A stretch of 64,000 bases of DNA. Origin: Rhypophila decipiens (lineage: Eukaryota; Ascomycota; Sordariomycetes; Sordariales; Naviculisporaceae). Under the pieces are notes generated by a model, which did no database searches, was not told where the DNA came from, and worked only from the letters and a program-made list of their open reading frames with translations. Shown here piece by piece: positions 48,501-62,300 of the stretch. Both the position numbers and the translations under genes were made by a program. The DNA lies in contig MU858045.1 of NCBI GenBank assembly GCA_033297075.1, positions 496,001-560,000 on the forward strand, given 5' to 3'. Positions within the stretch are counted from its first letter, which is position 1. Each line of letters opens with the position of its first letter.

Positions 48501-51500
48501 AGGAATTCACAGGCACTGGCTATAAAACATGGTATTCTGAAAATACGCGTCACGGGAGCCGACATGGACCAAGAAATGGGTGGTGGGAATGGCGGAAATG
48601 CGGCAGGCCGGCTCTGCACCGTAAAAATTTAGCGACCAGCAAAATGCCATGCTTGACCGAGGGGCTTTTCTCCTCAAAGACTGGGAAACTGGGATGGTGT
48701 GAGTGATGGGATTTTACGGAGGATGCCCGCTGCCAATCCCGGACCTGAGTCCGCCTCCGTCCAGGTTCACCTTTTGCCGCCCTGGGGATGCATATTTGCA
48801 CATTTTCCCATCTAGCCAGACACAGAAGAGAAGGAATTGGCCTTGAACAGGATGCAAAAGTCTAGACTGCGTCCATCGTCTGGAAGAGACGGTCAATTCA
48901 TCTCGCCCCTGAACGAGATGACGCTATTCTGCAGCGCTCGCTAACACACACACACACAGAATCTCATCGTTTACGCTTGCCTCTGCCTAGTCCAGACATG
49001 AGGCGATTGTGCTGATATACGAGCCTACAAGCGGAGAAAAGGGAGACAGTACGGAATAGAGAGGAAAGCTCTTGCCCCATCTGACTTTGCCTTCTAGTAC
49101 CATTGATAGCTTCAGCAACCTCGTCATGAACGCCATGGAATATGCTGTGCTGATACCTGCCTCCTTTTGACTTGCAGGCGTTGCGCTCCATACTGGGAAG
49201 GTGGTGTATAATTGAGGTTCGTAACTCGCATCATATCGCAGTCATCGGAGCCAACTCCGGGATATCGTCAATGTTGTACTTTGTGGGCCTGACTAGAAAA
49301 GGCCATGATCAAGAGCAAGCAATACCAATCACTTGATGGTTCGGTTGGACAACATATCAAAAGTCACGACGAACGGGTATAGAGTGTGGAGAAAGCTCGT
49401 CCGTGTCATGGTCATTTCCAAGCTTAATTTGCTGGTGTGATGAGCCTTTGAGGTTCCTTCCTATTCAATGTTCGCCGACCTCTCTGGTGGTTTGTTGATC
49501 TTGTATTTTGGACGTGTCCAAGATTGCTTCCAACCTTTCCTTGGCTGAGGAAGTCCACTCGTCCTATCCACAAGCTCTCCCAACATGCCCATCCTCGAGT
49601 AGCGCAATCGTCAATCGACGATCCAACTCGACGTGAACCACGGCCTTGCATCATCAATCGTGCATTGCCGTTGCCCAGCTAGACGGATGTGAGTTACCTG
49701 AATACGTACCATGCCCGCGTCGTCCTTTCATTTTCCGAAATCATTACTGGAAGGTGGTGTATGGGTTTGTTCCGTACCAGACGGAATACAAACAAGCCTT
49801 CCCTGTAACCTGGGTCGCCCCTTCCTTCTCGCGGCAGCAGTGCTCTGTTATCATTGGTGTTGCACCGTAGTCCCTATTGGCTCCGTAGCTTGCTGATGGT
49901 CTCGAACGTCTTGGCCTGGTACCACTGGACTCACGACCTGCTCTCTGCTTTCACACCACTTTTTTACTCTTGGCTCCAAATTAACATGTCCGTTACGGCT
50001 ACACGCCCCTCATTACGCCTTGGACTCACCCCCCTCCCCCTAACCCAAGAAAATCTCCAATGTCTTGTGGGGCTTTTCCTGGCCGTTGTCTTTCTTGCCC
50101 TGTCCCACCAGTACGATACTCCGTACCTCTAGGTTCTGCCATTTTTGGTTCACATACAAACCTTCTCTACCTGTTCTGCTACTCGAGGGACCAAATTCCG
50201 CCCTTCTTCGTTATGCACTGCGGTCCGTTGCTTTGAAATCGTTTCCTTTTCTTTTTGCATGTGCATCTGCCACGGTCCAAAAAGGTATCCGTACATCATA
50301 CCTCCCTCTCGACAAGACGCCTTGCTTTTCGAAGCTGTCAGGAACAAACAACGACTTCTACTCCACCATTCACCTCACGCCTCTCCGGACCTCTCCCCTG
50401 AATACATTCTCAGTGTCCCTGCGACTCTGGCTGTGATCCGTTCAAGCTCGCTTTTGGATTACACGTGTATTTTCATACCAGGCTACCCCTTCATTTGAGA
50501 GCCCATCATCAGGTACGCCCCTCACTGCCCGGCCAGCAAGGTTCCCGATGTTATTCTTGAGAGCTTCACCTCCCAGCCCTCTGTGCCTTGTATTGCCATG
50601 TCACTCTGTACTGACGGTTATCTGCCTCTAGACCTATCCATATCCCATATTTGGATAATTCTGCTGTCACATATTGTCCATCCCTGCTCTTCCAGATTGC
50701 TGCTTGCTCTGCTGTCTGCTTCGGGAGAGCTCCTGGGTCTAGACCTCGATCATAACCAGAAAACAGATCGTGGTTGTTTAACCCGTACCCTGTTTGTTCC
50801 TTCTAACTCCACACCACCACATATTGTTTATCCACACTCGAGGCTCCGAGGCCGCGGGCGCAAGGCGACACATCCTCTCCACCAAAGACATCATCATATA
50901 CCGACGATCGACCTCCATACAGCACGGATTACATCTTACGATTACCTCCTACCGCCTCTTAGTGGTAGCCCCTCCCTTACCCCCCTTGGACGCCCGTCAT
51001 CGTCACAGTCACCTTTCTCCTACCAGGGATCGAATTCTGATTGTGTAGCTGCGCTATCTCATGGACACGGGCACCGGCTCCCCTGCTGTTTAATTTGTTC
51101 TTGTACGTACCCTCCTCCCTGTAGCTCTATCCAGAAAAAGAGTTGAGTCCTTGGCCGTACCGGTGTCGTACCACATGCTGCGTTGCCTGCAGTCCGGCAT
51201 GTCATCGAGATCTCTACCTTCACCCCCACCAACCCAAACGGCCAAAATTCAAACAATCCCATGTCCCTGTCCCAATTGCCGTCCTAACTTTACCATTGAT
51301 CTGAGAATAGATAACCTGGCTTGGTCCGCACTCTTGTTGCTCACCTCACTTTACGCATATAACCCCGCCATCCGAGCCCGTGATGCACCTTCGCTTCTTA
51401 TAATACATACACAACAAGAAACATCAGCTCGACAACTATACGCAGCCCTACAGCATACATCAACCTTGGGAAGTCAGGCTGCGTCGTCCAATCTTGGCTC

Positions 51501-51695
51501 TGATTCGAGAGCTCGCTGGCACGCACACCACCATTAGCTATTGAACTACCGAAAGAAAGAAAAAAATCCAACGACTGTGGTATTGGGGTACTCGGTGTGC
51601 ATTGGAACGAATTGGCCCGGACGCCGTGCAACTCAACACCTAACGAGCGTCGGAAATACTCGATGAAAGTGAGTCTTGTTGGTAGCATTGGGATA
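45582..51695. other. Gene-poor region, 6.1 kb
   Basis: I find no convincing coding region on either strand. Frames up to 187 codons (50583-51146) are C/T-rich translations without domains. From about 49,900 to 51,600 the plus strand is strikingly rich in C and T, as in fungal promoters and long 5' leaders. That part probably belongs to the HMG-box gene starting at 51696 and contains several upstream ATGs. The left half (45.6-49.5 kb) has mixed composition and no repeats apart from a CA microsatellite. Confidence 0.5.
48944..48958. repeat. CA dinucleotide microsatellite
   Basis: A run of about seven AC units in non-coding DNA. It is short, but the only clear dinucleotide microsatellite in the gene-poor region. 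Confidence 0.8.
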
Positions 51696-53746
51696 ATGCA
51701 GCAATTAGAGTTGGTTCTCGGCGAGTTGGGCATCACGCAGTATCTGGATGCCTTTATTGACCAAGGATTCGACTCATGGGATACGGTTCTGGACATTACC
51801 GAGGGTGACCTGTAAGCGCTGGACAGCGGTCATGGGACGGTATTCGATGGACGATTGCTGACCAAGGTGCTTGCAGCGACACATTGGGTGTCAAGTTAGG
51901 CCATCGAAGGAAACTTCAGCGTCGAATTGCCAACGCCCGTGCTCTCTCGGCCAACCTCTCCCTTGGGCCGACAAAGCGGTCAGCCTTGGACGGCGCTAGA
52001 TCTGAGGATGCTCATCGTCAAGAAGCTCCCAAGGCGGAAAGCCGTGAAAACGGCCACGGAGCCACCACCAAACGCAAATATCGACGTCACCCAAAGGTGG
52101 GTTCTGGCCGTATCGAGTTGTTTTGGGCTGGCATTTTGGACTGACATGAGGGATTCCGTGATTAGCCCGACGAAAATGCGCCAGAACGACCTCCCTCCGC
52201 CTACGTGCTGTTCTCTAACAGTAGGTCCCTAGCTGAGTCCCACGCCAGAAATGTGCACTTGGCTGACTGGATATGCCCTATGTGAAGAAATGCGCGACGA
52301 CCTCAAGGGACGCAATCTGTCATTCACCGAGATCGCCAAGCTCGTGGGCGAGAACTGGCAGAGTCTTTCGCCTTCAGAGAAGGAACCCTTCGAGTCCCAA
52401 GCAAATGCGCTAAAGGACAAGTACCAGGCCAATCTTGCCGAATACAGGAAGACGGCAGAGTACAGGAAATATCAGGAATATCTGGCAGAGTTCAAGGCCA
52501 AGCATGGCCCTATTTCTTCAGGTGGGTTACTTCATATTCATCTAAACTACATCCCCTCTGGGTTGGCATTGAGTGCGTTTTAACATGTACATATTTCTGT
52601 GGGTTTCAGACAAGGAAAGCTCGAAGCGAACTAAATTGGAGCCCGGCGCTATAAGCGGTACCAGTACCAACGCAACTCCTAACAGGGCAAGCAGAAGTGG
52701 AAGTGGCAGCCCCCGGGACAGTGAACCGCCACCGAGTCGTCATCAGAGGCTGGGCTCAACCGTGTCGGTCGTTGACTCGCAGAACTCGACCACCATGACT
52801 CCTTTATCCTATCACCACTCGGTGGACATGGACTCACCCAAGACGGTCACAACAGAGATTCATTCCGACCGCTCGCCCACCTTTAGCACCAGCCCAACCG
52901 AACCACCCGCACCGTACAATGGCCGCCGCGACCCGAGCTGGCCTGGGGGTGATGACCAGCGGATGGACCAGCGACAGGACCATACGAGCGCTCACCGGCC
53001 CCTCCCGTCCTTTGCTGATGTATTTGACGGCCCGAACCGGCTCCCGAGCATGGGGAATCCATCCGACATCAACGGTTTTCCTTTTCCCCGAACCCGCACG
53101 AGCCCGGGACCTCCTCCTGGTCTGATTAATGGCGAGCATAGGCCACCTTTCAGACACGAGCAATCTGGCGGGAGCACGTCGTCGTCAGCCTCCTCGTTCG
53201 GCCACCCCAAGACCCCGGTTGATGGCACATTGCCGATCCATTCATTGTTGGCTTCGAAGCCGGCTCTTCACGCCTTCGAAGCGTCTCAGCTTCAGCAAAC
53301 TACATTCCAGCCACGCATGCCGTCCTCCATGGAGCACGCGCCGCAACAGCAGCAGCAGCACCACCACCATCACCACCACCACGCTTTTCCACACCAAGCT
53401 CCAAACGGGATGGGACCTTCCTCCTTGATGAATGGTGCGCCATTTCGCTACAAGTCCAGATTTAGTAGAAACACAAGTGTCACTAACCATGATGGTGATT
53501 CAAGGCTATCATAAGGAGCCATCCGGCCCGTACCCCCCTGTAAATAATACCACCGCTGCTGTCGCCGCAGATGGCCCACCGCAGCCCGATTCCGTGTACG
53601 GTGGACCTCCGCCACCTTTTTCGCCATCCCACCAACAACCAGTTACTGCTGCTCCTATGAACAGGAAACAGCAGCATAATTCCAAACTTGATGGCATGAG
53701 TGCGCTCCTCGAGGCAGGCGAGATTGTCAACCGTCGTGCCCACTAG
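51696..53746 (+). CDS. SAM-domain and HMG-box DNA-binding protein
   Basis: Six exons, 51696..51811, 51877..52096, 52166..52220, 52288..52521, 52610..53434 and 53505..53746, giving 563 residues; every junction closes in frame. The ATG at 51696 is preferred (A at -3); an in-frame ATG at 51663 would add 11 residues. Residues ~2-66 form a SAM-like helical module (LELVLGELGITQYLDAFIDQ, then LGVKLGHRRKLQRRIA). A basic linker TTKRKYRRHPK leads to an HMG box at ~118-188 (ERPPSAYVLFSNKMRDDLK, GENWQSLSPSEKEPF). The rest is disordered, Ser/Pro-rich, with a Gln/His tract near residue 480, and a conserved-looking C-terminal helix (MSALLEAGEIVNRRAH). It is likely a nuclear regulator; the SAM module suggests self-association or partner binding. 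Several fungal HMG-box proteins control mating, but I cannot assign this one to a named gene. For the last intron I chose the GTGCGC donor (70 bases) over a 40-base alternative. Confidence 0.87.
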
Positions 53747-55111
53747 TAGTCAGCGGACCGAATTTTCTTCTTTTGGGATTTTGGAGTTTGGGATCGACGA
53801 ATGACGCTCATGTCATTATATGGTGTGTTATTTGATGGTTCGATACCCACTTTTGGCGACCAAGTTTTTTTTTGGAGGTGTTTGGACTTGACATAGGGGT
53901 TTTCCCGTCTGTTGTCACATTTTGGTTTTTGTTGCATTTGCATTGGATACCCTCATCTGTGTGTTGGATATAAGACTTCGTTTTTCTTATTTACCCTATC
54001 TCCTGTTGTAAAATCCAAGGAAAAGGACAAAAGAAAAATTTGTTTCTGTTTGTTGATGTGTATATACAATCGACAGGGGAGAAGAAGAAGAAGATGAGCT
54101 CTTGGGTTAGCTACGAACGACTGCCAATTGAGGTAGTTACTTGATGCATGATGATGAGTTATTTCATGCCTGCTTATGAATAGATCTCGGGTGTACTTTA
54201 TTGATTGTAGCATTAGAGAGCTCGACAGGTTTGGTCATCATGATGCACAGTTTCTTTACCTCGTGTTATCATAACCAGAAATATCCCATTTACCAACTTC
54301 AGTACAAAGATTATTCTCAGAGAGGCGAACGTTTCATGTAGGTACGTACGTACCCACTGGCTTTTATCACAATCTCCACGTACATGTCCATATGTTTTAT
54401 TCAGATTAATAACAAAGCTAGAGTAGCAATGTAAAAAGACGATGTGATTCAACGCTGAAACTATCTAAAACAGAAAACGGAAGAGCCGAACAAATGTATT
54501 TTATCTCTTGGGAGTTTTCAAAATCAAGGACAAAGAACCAAATTACAATCTGCATCCCCTCATGTCCTTCTCTTTCTCCGTAGAACCCTTCCCATACCTC
54601 CCTCCTTCACCGTGCATACCATACCGTACCATCTTCGTTGAATGGGGAAATGGACAAGAACTCGGAATAAACGGGGGTACGTGCAAATATGTTTGTCCTT
54701 GTTGCTCATAAGTGGGCAAGGTGGGTTGCTCTCTACTACGGTAAACATACGTCCAGGTATCATATATGCCAGCCAACATGAGAAAAACGAACAATTTCGA
54801 ACCAGACCCAACAAGAGTAAAAGTTTCAAGTGATCGAATAGATAAGGTATGGGAACAGATAAAAACACAAACATCAAAAAAGCCAAGACAAACAACGCCA
54901 GACAAAGGGGGCTTCCAACATCATGACGACCCAAGACCAAAATAACTCAGTGACCCGACACGACCAAGAAAAACACGAAATATCGCTGGGCAGGGGGGCA
55001 AGCAGGTGCCGTTTTCGCGCGACACCGACGACCCCGCCGGCAAATCAGGAACTAGTATGGGCTCTAAAAAGCAACTATATTCGCCAAAATCACCAACAAG
55101 TTTCAACCAAG
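53747..55111. other. Intergenic between convergent genes, 1.4 kb
   Basis: 3' flanks of the HMG-box gene (plus) and of the histidine kinase gene (minus). T-rich at 53860-54060. No gene, repeat or RNA is supported. Confidence 0.5.
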
Positions 55112-58100
55112 TCAGCGGCGAGCATGGATATTTGGTTCGGAGAGACTGCTACGTGCCCTATTGAGAGGGTCGTCTTGGTCGGCCGTCACAATCGACGGAC
55201 TCTCCAAGCCCCCAGCCAGAGTTTCCGCCACGGTAATAGCACGGTTCGCGAGACCCGGCCGGAGCGTGGCCGCCTGTGCTGCGCGGCTCGTATACGACGA
55301 TGGTGACCCATTGTCCCGCCGGCTGACGGTAGCCGCGTCGACTGCTCTCGTTAGTTCGCGTTCCCGATTCTTTTCTAGGAGCTGTCCGCCGAGAGTAGCG
55401 CATTTCAGAATGGTCTGGATGAGGTGGTTTTGCTGGAGTGGCTTGGACAGATATTCATCCATCTGTGCCTGGATACACTTCTCACGATCTCCCATCATGG
55501 CGTGGGCCGTGAGTGCGATGATGGGAGTCCGCTGGCTGCCGAGACTCCGCTCATACTCACGGATCTTGGCTGTGGCTTCGAATCCACCCTAATAGTCTCT
55601 AGTATTAGTATAGTTTCACATGTGTCATGGATAGGGGGAGGGTCAACGCACCATGACTGGCATCTGTACGTCCATCAAAATGACGTCAAACTTCCTCCTC
55701 TTGACAGCCTCGACAGCCTCCTCACCGTTACCAACCACAGTCACGACGTGGTGGTATTTCTCAAGAATCTTGACGGCCAGTCTCTGGTTCACCGTGTTGT
55801 CCTCGGCCAGGAGGATCTCAAAGGAACGAGTGTTGTCCGCCAATGACGGGGTAGCCCTGTTCTCGAGAGCGGGCACCATTCCGTTGCCCAGATCGATGAG
55901 CTTGCAAGGTGTCGTCATGTATGAGGTAATTCCCAAGTCCAGGCAAGACTTGAGCGATACGTGAACGACGGGCGCCAGAAGAACAATAGGAAGGTACTTG
56001 AAGTCGTCAACCGACCTCAACCTGCGGGCGTCCTCGATGGAATCAACAACGATGACATCGTATGAAGATGAATCCTGGACACGCGCTTTGTCGAGCGCGG
56101 GGCTCTTCTCCGAATCGACGACAACAGGAGCCAAGGCGAGACTCTTGAGCATCTTGAAGATCTCGGGTCCGTGGCCGGTCCTTCCCTTGTCGATGAAGAG
56201 AACCTGGTGGCCCTTGTAGGGGCTGAGCTGTTTCGAGATCAACGAAATGTCGTCGTCGGCGAGTCTAACAACGCAGGTGAAGAAGAAACTGCTGCCCTTG
56301 CCGTACTCGCTCTTGACCCAGACATCACCACCCATGAGATTAACGAGCCTCTTCGAGATGGACAACCCAAGCCCAGTACCACCAAACTTGCGAGTCATGG
56401 ATCCGTCGGCTTGTTGGAAAGTATCAAAGATGATATCTAGCTTGTCCGACGGGATACCAATTCCCGTGTCGGATACAACAAACTCGATCGCATACTCGCC
56501 AGGCCCGCATTGAACTTTGTCCGCATTCTGGATAGTAAGGCTGACTTCTCCGTGTTCCGTGAACTTGATGGCATTCCCGACAAGGTTGAGGATAATCTGT
56601 CGCAATCTGAACGAATCACCAACTACGTGGTCGGGTACCGAACTGTCGACACGATACGTCAAGTCCAGGAACTTTTCGTTGGCCTTTACGGCAAGTGTCT
56701 TGAGCGCGTTAAAGACGGTTCCACGTAGAGTGTATGGGATTTCTTCAATCACCATCCGCCTTGCCTCAATCTTGGACAGATCGAGAATATCGTCAATGAT
56801 GGTCAGTAAGCTGTTTGCTAGCGAGTTGACAATGTTGAGCATTTCTCTCTGATATTGCGTCAGGTCTGTGTCGAGCGTGAGCTGAGTCATGCCAATAATG
56901 CCGTTCATCGGAGTTCGGATTTCGTGCGACATGTTTGCCAGGAATTCCGACTTGGTCTTGTTGGCCAGCTCGGCTGCTTCTCTGGCCTGGGTATTACGTT
57001 GGATACTGTCTCGCAGGTTGAAAACCATCTGGTTGATCTTCTTTTTGAGCTCGTCCATTTCACCCGAGGCTTCGACTTCGACGAGTTTGGTGAAGTCCCC
57101 GTCAGTTGCTGCGTTTGTGATGTCACCAAACGCACGCACTTGAGCAGTCTGGTTTCAAAGTCAGCTCTTTCTTCTCTATTATGGCCCGTTTCCAAAGACA
57201 AGCGAAAACTTACCAGATTGTTAGCCATCGTGTTTACGTCGGTCGTGATCTCCTTCCATCGGCCCTTCAAGCCAGCAACATCAGCTTGGCCACCCATGAT
57301 GCCGTCAACTCCGACATCCTTGGCGACTCTTTGCACTTCGTTGCAGAAAATCGAAAGTCGGTCAACCATGTTGTTGATAGTCTCCTTCAGGATGAGTATT
57401 TCTCCCTTTGCTTCGACCTCAATCTTGCGGCTCATGTCTCCGTTGGCGATGGCCTGGGTGACGGTTGAGATACCTCGTACCTATATTGTAGTCAGCAATC
57501 ACCGAATCTACGATGCTGTCTTCGGAGCGCGAGTTCTACCTGTGACGTTAGGTTGCTAGCCATGGTGTTGACATTCTCAGTCAAATCCTTCCATTTGCCC
57601 TCCACATTGTCGACTTGGGCTTGGCCACCAAGGGTACCATCCGTGCCGACTTCCCTGGCGACCTTGCTGACTTCAAAGGCGAACGTTCCCAAACGGTCAA
57701 CCATGGTGTTGATGGTGTTCTTCAGATCTAGAATTTCTCCTTGGACTTCGACCCCAATCTTCTTGGTAAGGTCGCCCCGGGCGACGGCTGTGGTGACCTT
57801 TGCGATTTCTCGCACCTGTGTCGTTAGATTCATGGCCATTCCGTTGACATTTTCTGTGAGATCTCTCCAGGTTCCCTGCACATCGTGGACTGTGGCCTGA
57901 CCACCCAGTCTACCCTCGGTTCCGACTTCTCTGGCAATCTTTGTGACTTCGCGGGCGAACTGTTGCAGTTGGTCAACCATGGAGTTGATGGTCTTCTTCA
58001 GTTCAAATATTTCTCCTCGGCATTCGGCTTGGACTTTTTGGGTGAGATCACCCTTGGCGACGGCGGTTGTAACTTTGATGATGTCTCTCACTTGGGTGGT

Positions 58101-59321
58101 CAGGTTGTTGGCCATTGCATTCACATTGACCGTTAGCTCGTTCCACATGCCCTGGACGCCCTCAACATCGGCCTGGCCACCAAGCATGCCCTCAGTTCCG
58201 ACATCTCTGGCCACACGGGTGACTTCGGAGGCGAATGTTCGTAGCTGGTCCACCATGGTGTTTATGGTCTGTTGCAGTTGGAGGATCTCACCCTTTGCAG
58301 GGCGTTCAATCTTCTTGGTTAGATCACCATGAGCGACGGCGGTAGTGACCGAGGCGATCTCGCGCACTGTTTGCACCAGTTAGGGCACTTGAAGGCGGTA
58401 TTTAGCATCGATGGGGGCTTACCTTGATCGGTGAGGTTCTGGGCCATAACGTTGACTATATTCAATTAGAGATGGCTCAGTGGCGGTCAATCTGGGATCA
58501 AGGGACTTACCATTGTCTGTAAGCTCTTTCCAGGTTCCGTCTACTCCCTCAATCTGAGCTTGGCCGCCGAGGATGCCTTCAGTTCCGACTTCGCGAGCCA
58601 CGCGAGACACTTCACTAGAAAAGACTTGTAGCTGGTCCATCATAGTGTTGATAGTACGCTTGAATGTTGTAATCTCGGGGTCCATTTCTACAGTGTTCAT
58701 CCGAACCTTCTTGGAAAGGTCACCGCGAGCGACAGCGGTGACGATCTCGCCTATTTCTCGAAGTGCCTTTTGGAAGGCCTCGTTTGCCTTTTGATGTTTC
58801 CACAACTCGCGCTCGAGAGTTGCGACACGCTCCTGTTCAATGATAGCCAGAGCCTTCTCCTGGAGCTGCTTCTGCTCGAGGAGCTGGGCGTTGACGCCGG
58901 CAAGCTCTTGCCGTTGGCTATCGAGTAACTTGGACTGATCATCGACGTGCTCCCGAAGGCCTTCGAGGGCCTCGTCGATGAACCCATTACGCTGTAAGCC
59001 GGGCGAGTTCTTATTTTTTACGGCAACCTGGGTTACGGAAGCTGGATTCTTCACATCGCTGAAGAGCGAGTCCGGAGTCGCGTTTGGTGTGTCCGGGAAG
59101 ATGGTGGTAACACTGGCAGCACCTGCTTTGGCTTCAAGGTGTTGCACTCGAAGGACCAGCGCAGCGAGCTCGCGTTCTAGATCTGCCTTTTCTTGTGTCG
59201 CAGGGCCGGGGATTCTGACATGATTGTTGGCACGGATATCGAGGACAGGGTCGGACTTGGGGTCTGTGGCCAGGGACCTGACCAAGGCAGTAATGACTGC
59301 CAAAGTTGATTCGCCGCTCAT
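55112..59321 (-). CDS. os-1: Group III hybrid histidine kinase, OS-1/NIK-1 osmosensor
   Basis: Six exons on the minus strand: 59321..58511, 58455..58423 (33 nt), 58366..57540, 57480..57214, 57148..55652 and 55588..55112, giving 1303 residues, essentially the length of Neurospora OS-1. There is no membrane segment. After a coiled-coil N-terminus come five full ~92-residue HAMP repeats (each with [12 protein letters not shown], [13 protein letters not shown], VGTEGxLGGQA and LTxNVNxMAxNLT blocks) and a partial sixth leading into the kinase. The phospho-accepting His is H721 in MSHEIRTP. The ATPase domain has the N box (NLVGNAIKF), G1 (DTGIGIP) and G2 (GTGLGL) motifs. The receiver domain has the phospho-accepting Asp D1139 in ILMDVQMPV and ends with the [10 protein letters not shown] switch region. 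It is a cytosolic sensor feeding the HOG-type MAP kinase pathway and the target pathway of dicarboximide and phenylpyrrole fungicides. All key catalytic residues are intact. Confidence 0.97.
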
Positions 59322-62300
59322 TGCTGTGATGATTTAATCGTCGGCGCCGTGGCCAGAACGATCACAGGCGACAGGACGAAACGGTATAGGAGGGCTACTG
59401 GGTGTTGTTGGATGGGTGCGACTTCATCGGAGGTTGGCGTTGCGAGTGATAGTATTTCGGATATGCGGCACGAATTGAGGGGTCCAACTCAGGGGTGAAT
59501 CGAAAGTCAACTACGTAACCTCCGTTTATGGTGCGCAAGCTGAGAGAAACCGGGTCAGCAGTGAGCAGAATACGAAAAGAGAAGAGGGGGCACCGAAGAG
59601 GATGAAATCCACACACATTTGGGAAAACCCTCAAGAATGCCAAGATGGAAATATTCCCGACTGTCAGGTTGGGCGGAGGTAGGTACGATAAGAAAATCGA
59701 TATCGAAAAGTCGGTTAGGCAAAAACCGTCCTTCGATATGGATACCTGGATGATAATCAGGTGTCAAAAGTGAGGCGAAAAATGGAAGAGAAGGACCGGA
59801 AGCCTCGAGATGGGAGTGTTGGGCAACCGGATCGGATCGTGGACAAGGGATGAGGAGAAGATGGGGTGCCGGTCGAGCCGCCGAAGGGAGGAGGGATCTA
59901 CGTTTGCTTCCCTGCGACTTTGTTGAAGTCCACACCACAGGCCACGGCTGGCGACTGGTTCGCTTTGGCCCAGGGACTCCGTTGCTTGGCGTTATAATTT
60001 ATGGATACCTGATTTTTTAGGAGACGCTCCTTTTTGTCTTCGATGCGTCGTACGGTTCAATGCCGAGAAATCAAAGGCGTGCGCACGAGATATCGATGGT
60101 GAGACCCGACTGGATATCGACAAAACACCGTGATTTGATTGTGTTCCTCTTAAAAGGCAGGTTGAGAGGGGATCGACGCTCCGACCGGTACGGGGCCGGT
60201 ACCTGAGGCCCACGGCTTTCCAGTAAGGGTTTTGTAATGCGAATCCGCAGTGGATTCGGCTTTGTCCTATCGATGGCTCGGCCGTCAGATGCGCGCACAG
60301 GTCAGGATTGATGCGGGTAGGGAAAATCGATGCAGCGCCCCGAGAATATCAATTCGAGGCCAACATGACTCGGGGGACAACTTGGAAGGAGAAGGTGAGG
60401 CAAAAAGTCGAAGAGATGTCTAGAACAAATCTGTACGTGCTTCCAGTTGCAAGTGCATAGACTTTTGGGTTGAGAACTGCCCAGAACTGGCGGGCCGGGG
60501 CAGGGGAGGCAAGCGGGCAAAGCACGGGGGTGGAACCTGTGATGAGCATGTGCTGTACACCTGCAACCTCGACCTATCCGTACCTACTTTTAAAGTGTGT
60601 GCGATGGTCCGGTCTTTCCAATTCGATTCAAAAAGAGAGAGAAAGGATGGACAAGATGGGACGGAAAGTGGTTGGTAGGAGGAGAAAAGGCAAGGGAAGG
60701 CACACTGGGCATCTTGTATTTCCCCACCTTCCCTCCTCCTCTTTGGTCACCATTCCCATTCTGTTCAAGCCATTTTCCCATCCGTCCACATTCCCCTCCT
60801 TGTCGGGCCCCTTGATCAGCACAGCTGCACTACGAATTCAGTAGGGACCCCAAAAGACCCAAGGTCCAAGGCAGCTGCTGCACAATGCAAATGCACGCTT
60901 TTTGCAGCTTCATCACTTTGGCATCCTGAAATAGCCATTCGTATATGAAGTGGAATCTCCTGTATGTCACGGCTTGAGAGCGCTGCCGCGATTTGGACGG
61001 GGGCCGACCGGAGGTTCGATCAGAGATATCGGATTCGATGGGTATCCTCCCGGTCCGTTGCGCCCTCTCAGCTCGTTACCGAGAACCGCCTCTGAGCAGG
61101 TGGCATTTTTTTTATTCCCCATGTTTGGAGCAAAGAATCGCGTTTCCCCTCCGTGCCCATTTCGTTGCGTTCACACTGTCTTGGACATGCCCTGTCTCGT
61201 TTCCAGCAACAGAGACCTCATCGAAAGTCGAAACGAGGCATCACGATGGTTCGCCCTGCCTTCGTGATTCCTCTGTGCGGCTGACGACTTTCAGACTCTC
61301 TCGTTATTTTAGTTTATTTGGTTCCTACGACTTTCAGACTCTAAATACGCCGTGGGGAGCTTCGGCAAACATCGAACAAGGCGAACAAGTTACAGGCCTT
61401 ACGACGCTCAAGGTGCACTGTCGGAGCTCTCTCTCCCCGCTTCTCCACACGATGTTTCCCGACTTTTCCATGGCAGTCGTGGGCCGTCACAGCACTGATA
61501 CACTCCAGAACACCAGCCATCCAAAGCTTGAGAATGGACAGAGATATGCCACCAGGGAAACGGCATGTGCAGCCGCCATGGATTGCTGTCGTCAACTAGC
61601 CAATGTCCGGCGAGGGCAGCTAGTTGAGATGGTGTGCAGAAAAGCTGGCGTGCAGGCCACCTAAAACAGGCGAGGTAGCGTTGCACAGTGCAGAAGACAG
61701 TTATTGGCCAGGGGTTTTGCTGCCAGCCTGCCACGCCTTGCCACTCCTCCCCAGCCGTCGACCCGGGCCCAGCTCGAGGTTCTGGACTCTGTCAATCATT
61801 TGGGCACTTGTACAATCGGAAAGACAAAAACGGTGTTCCCGTCTGATAATCTTCGCAAACCGGGCATCTTAACAGCTGGCGACGGGGGATCTCCACTAAA
61901 ATCGACCACTAAACACTTTGCCACAGTGCTGCCAGCTCGACTCTTGAGATCGGCAGGGTCAAACGCCCGTTTTCTTTTCCAATTTCTCTTGGCATATAAA
62001 TCTGTTTGGCATCAAAAGAGCACAAGCATAAGCAACCTAAAAGAGCCTCGTGATGCTTCTTTTTCCCTTAGCGGTATGTTTCGTCTCATCTCACACAGAA
62101 GAAGTGATTAAAAAACCAAGGTCGCTGTGATGCAGTCTAGCCGATGAAGCCCAGCGCCACTGACGTCATTTGTCCCATTCCCGCTTGGGCGTTTTAATGG
62201 GGCCTTTTTTCTCTTTGGCTTGATTTTTGCTGGTGACCCCCAAGGACGCCACTAACTGCATTGGCGGCAGGCGGTGGGCGGTGGGGCACAAGTGCGGCCA

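Noticed and set aside
50583..51146. 187-codon plus-strand frame
   Set aside because: Composition is that of translated C/T-rich leader DNA (Ser, Pro, Leu, His); no domain or conserved motif.
60993..61664. 223-codon plus-strand frame upstream of os-1
   Set aside because: No recognisable domain, uneven composition and heavy overlap with other frames on both strands; no splice structure improves it.
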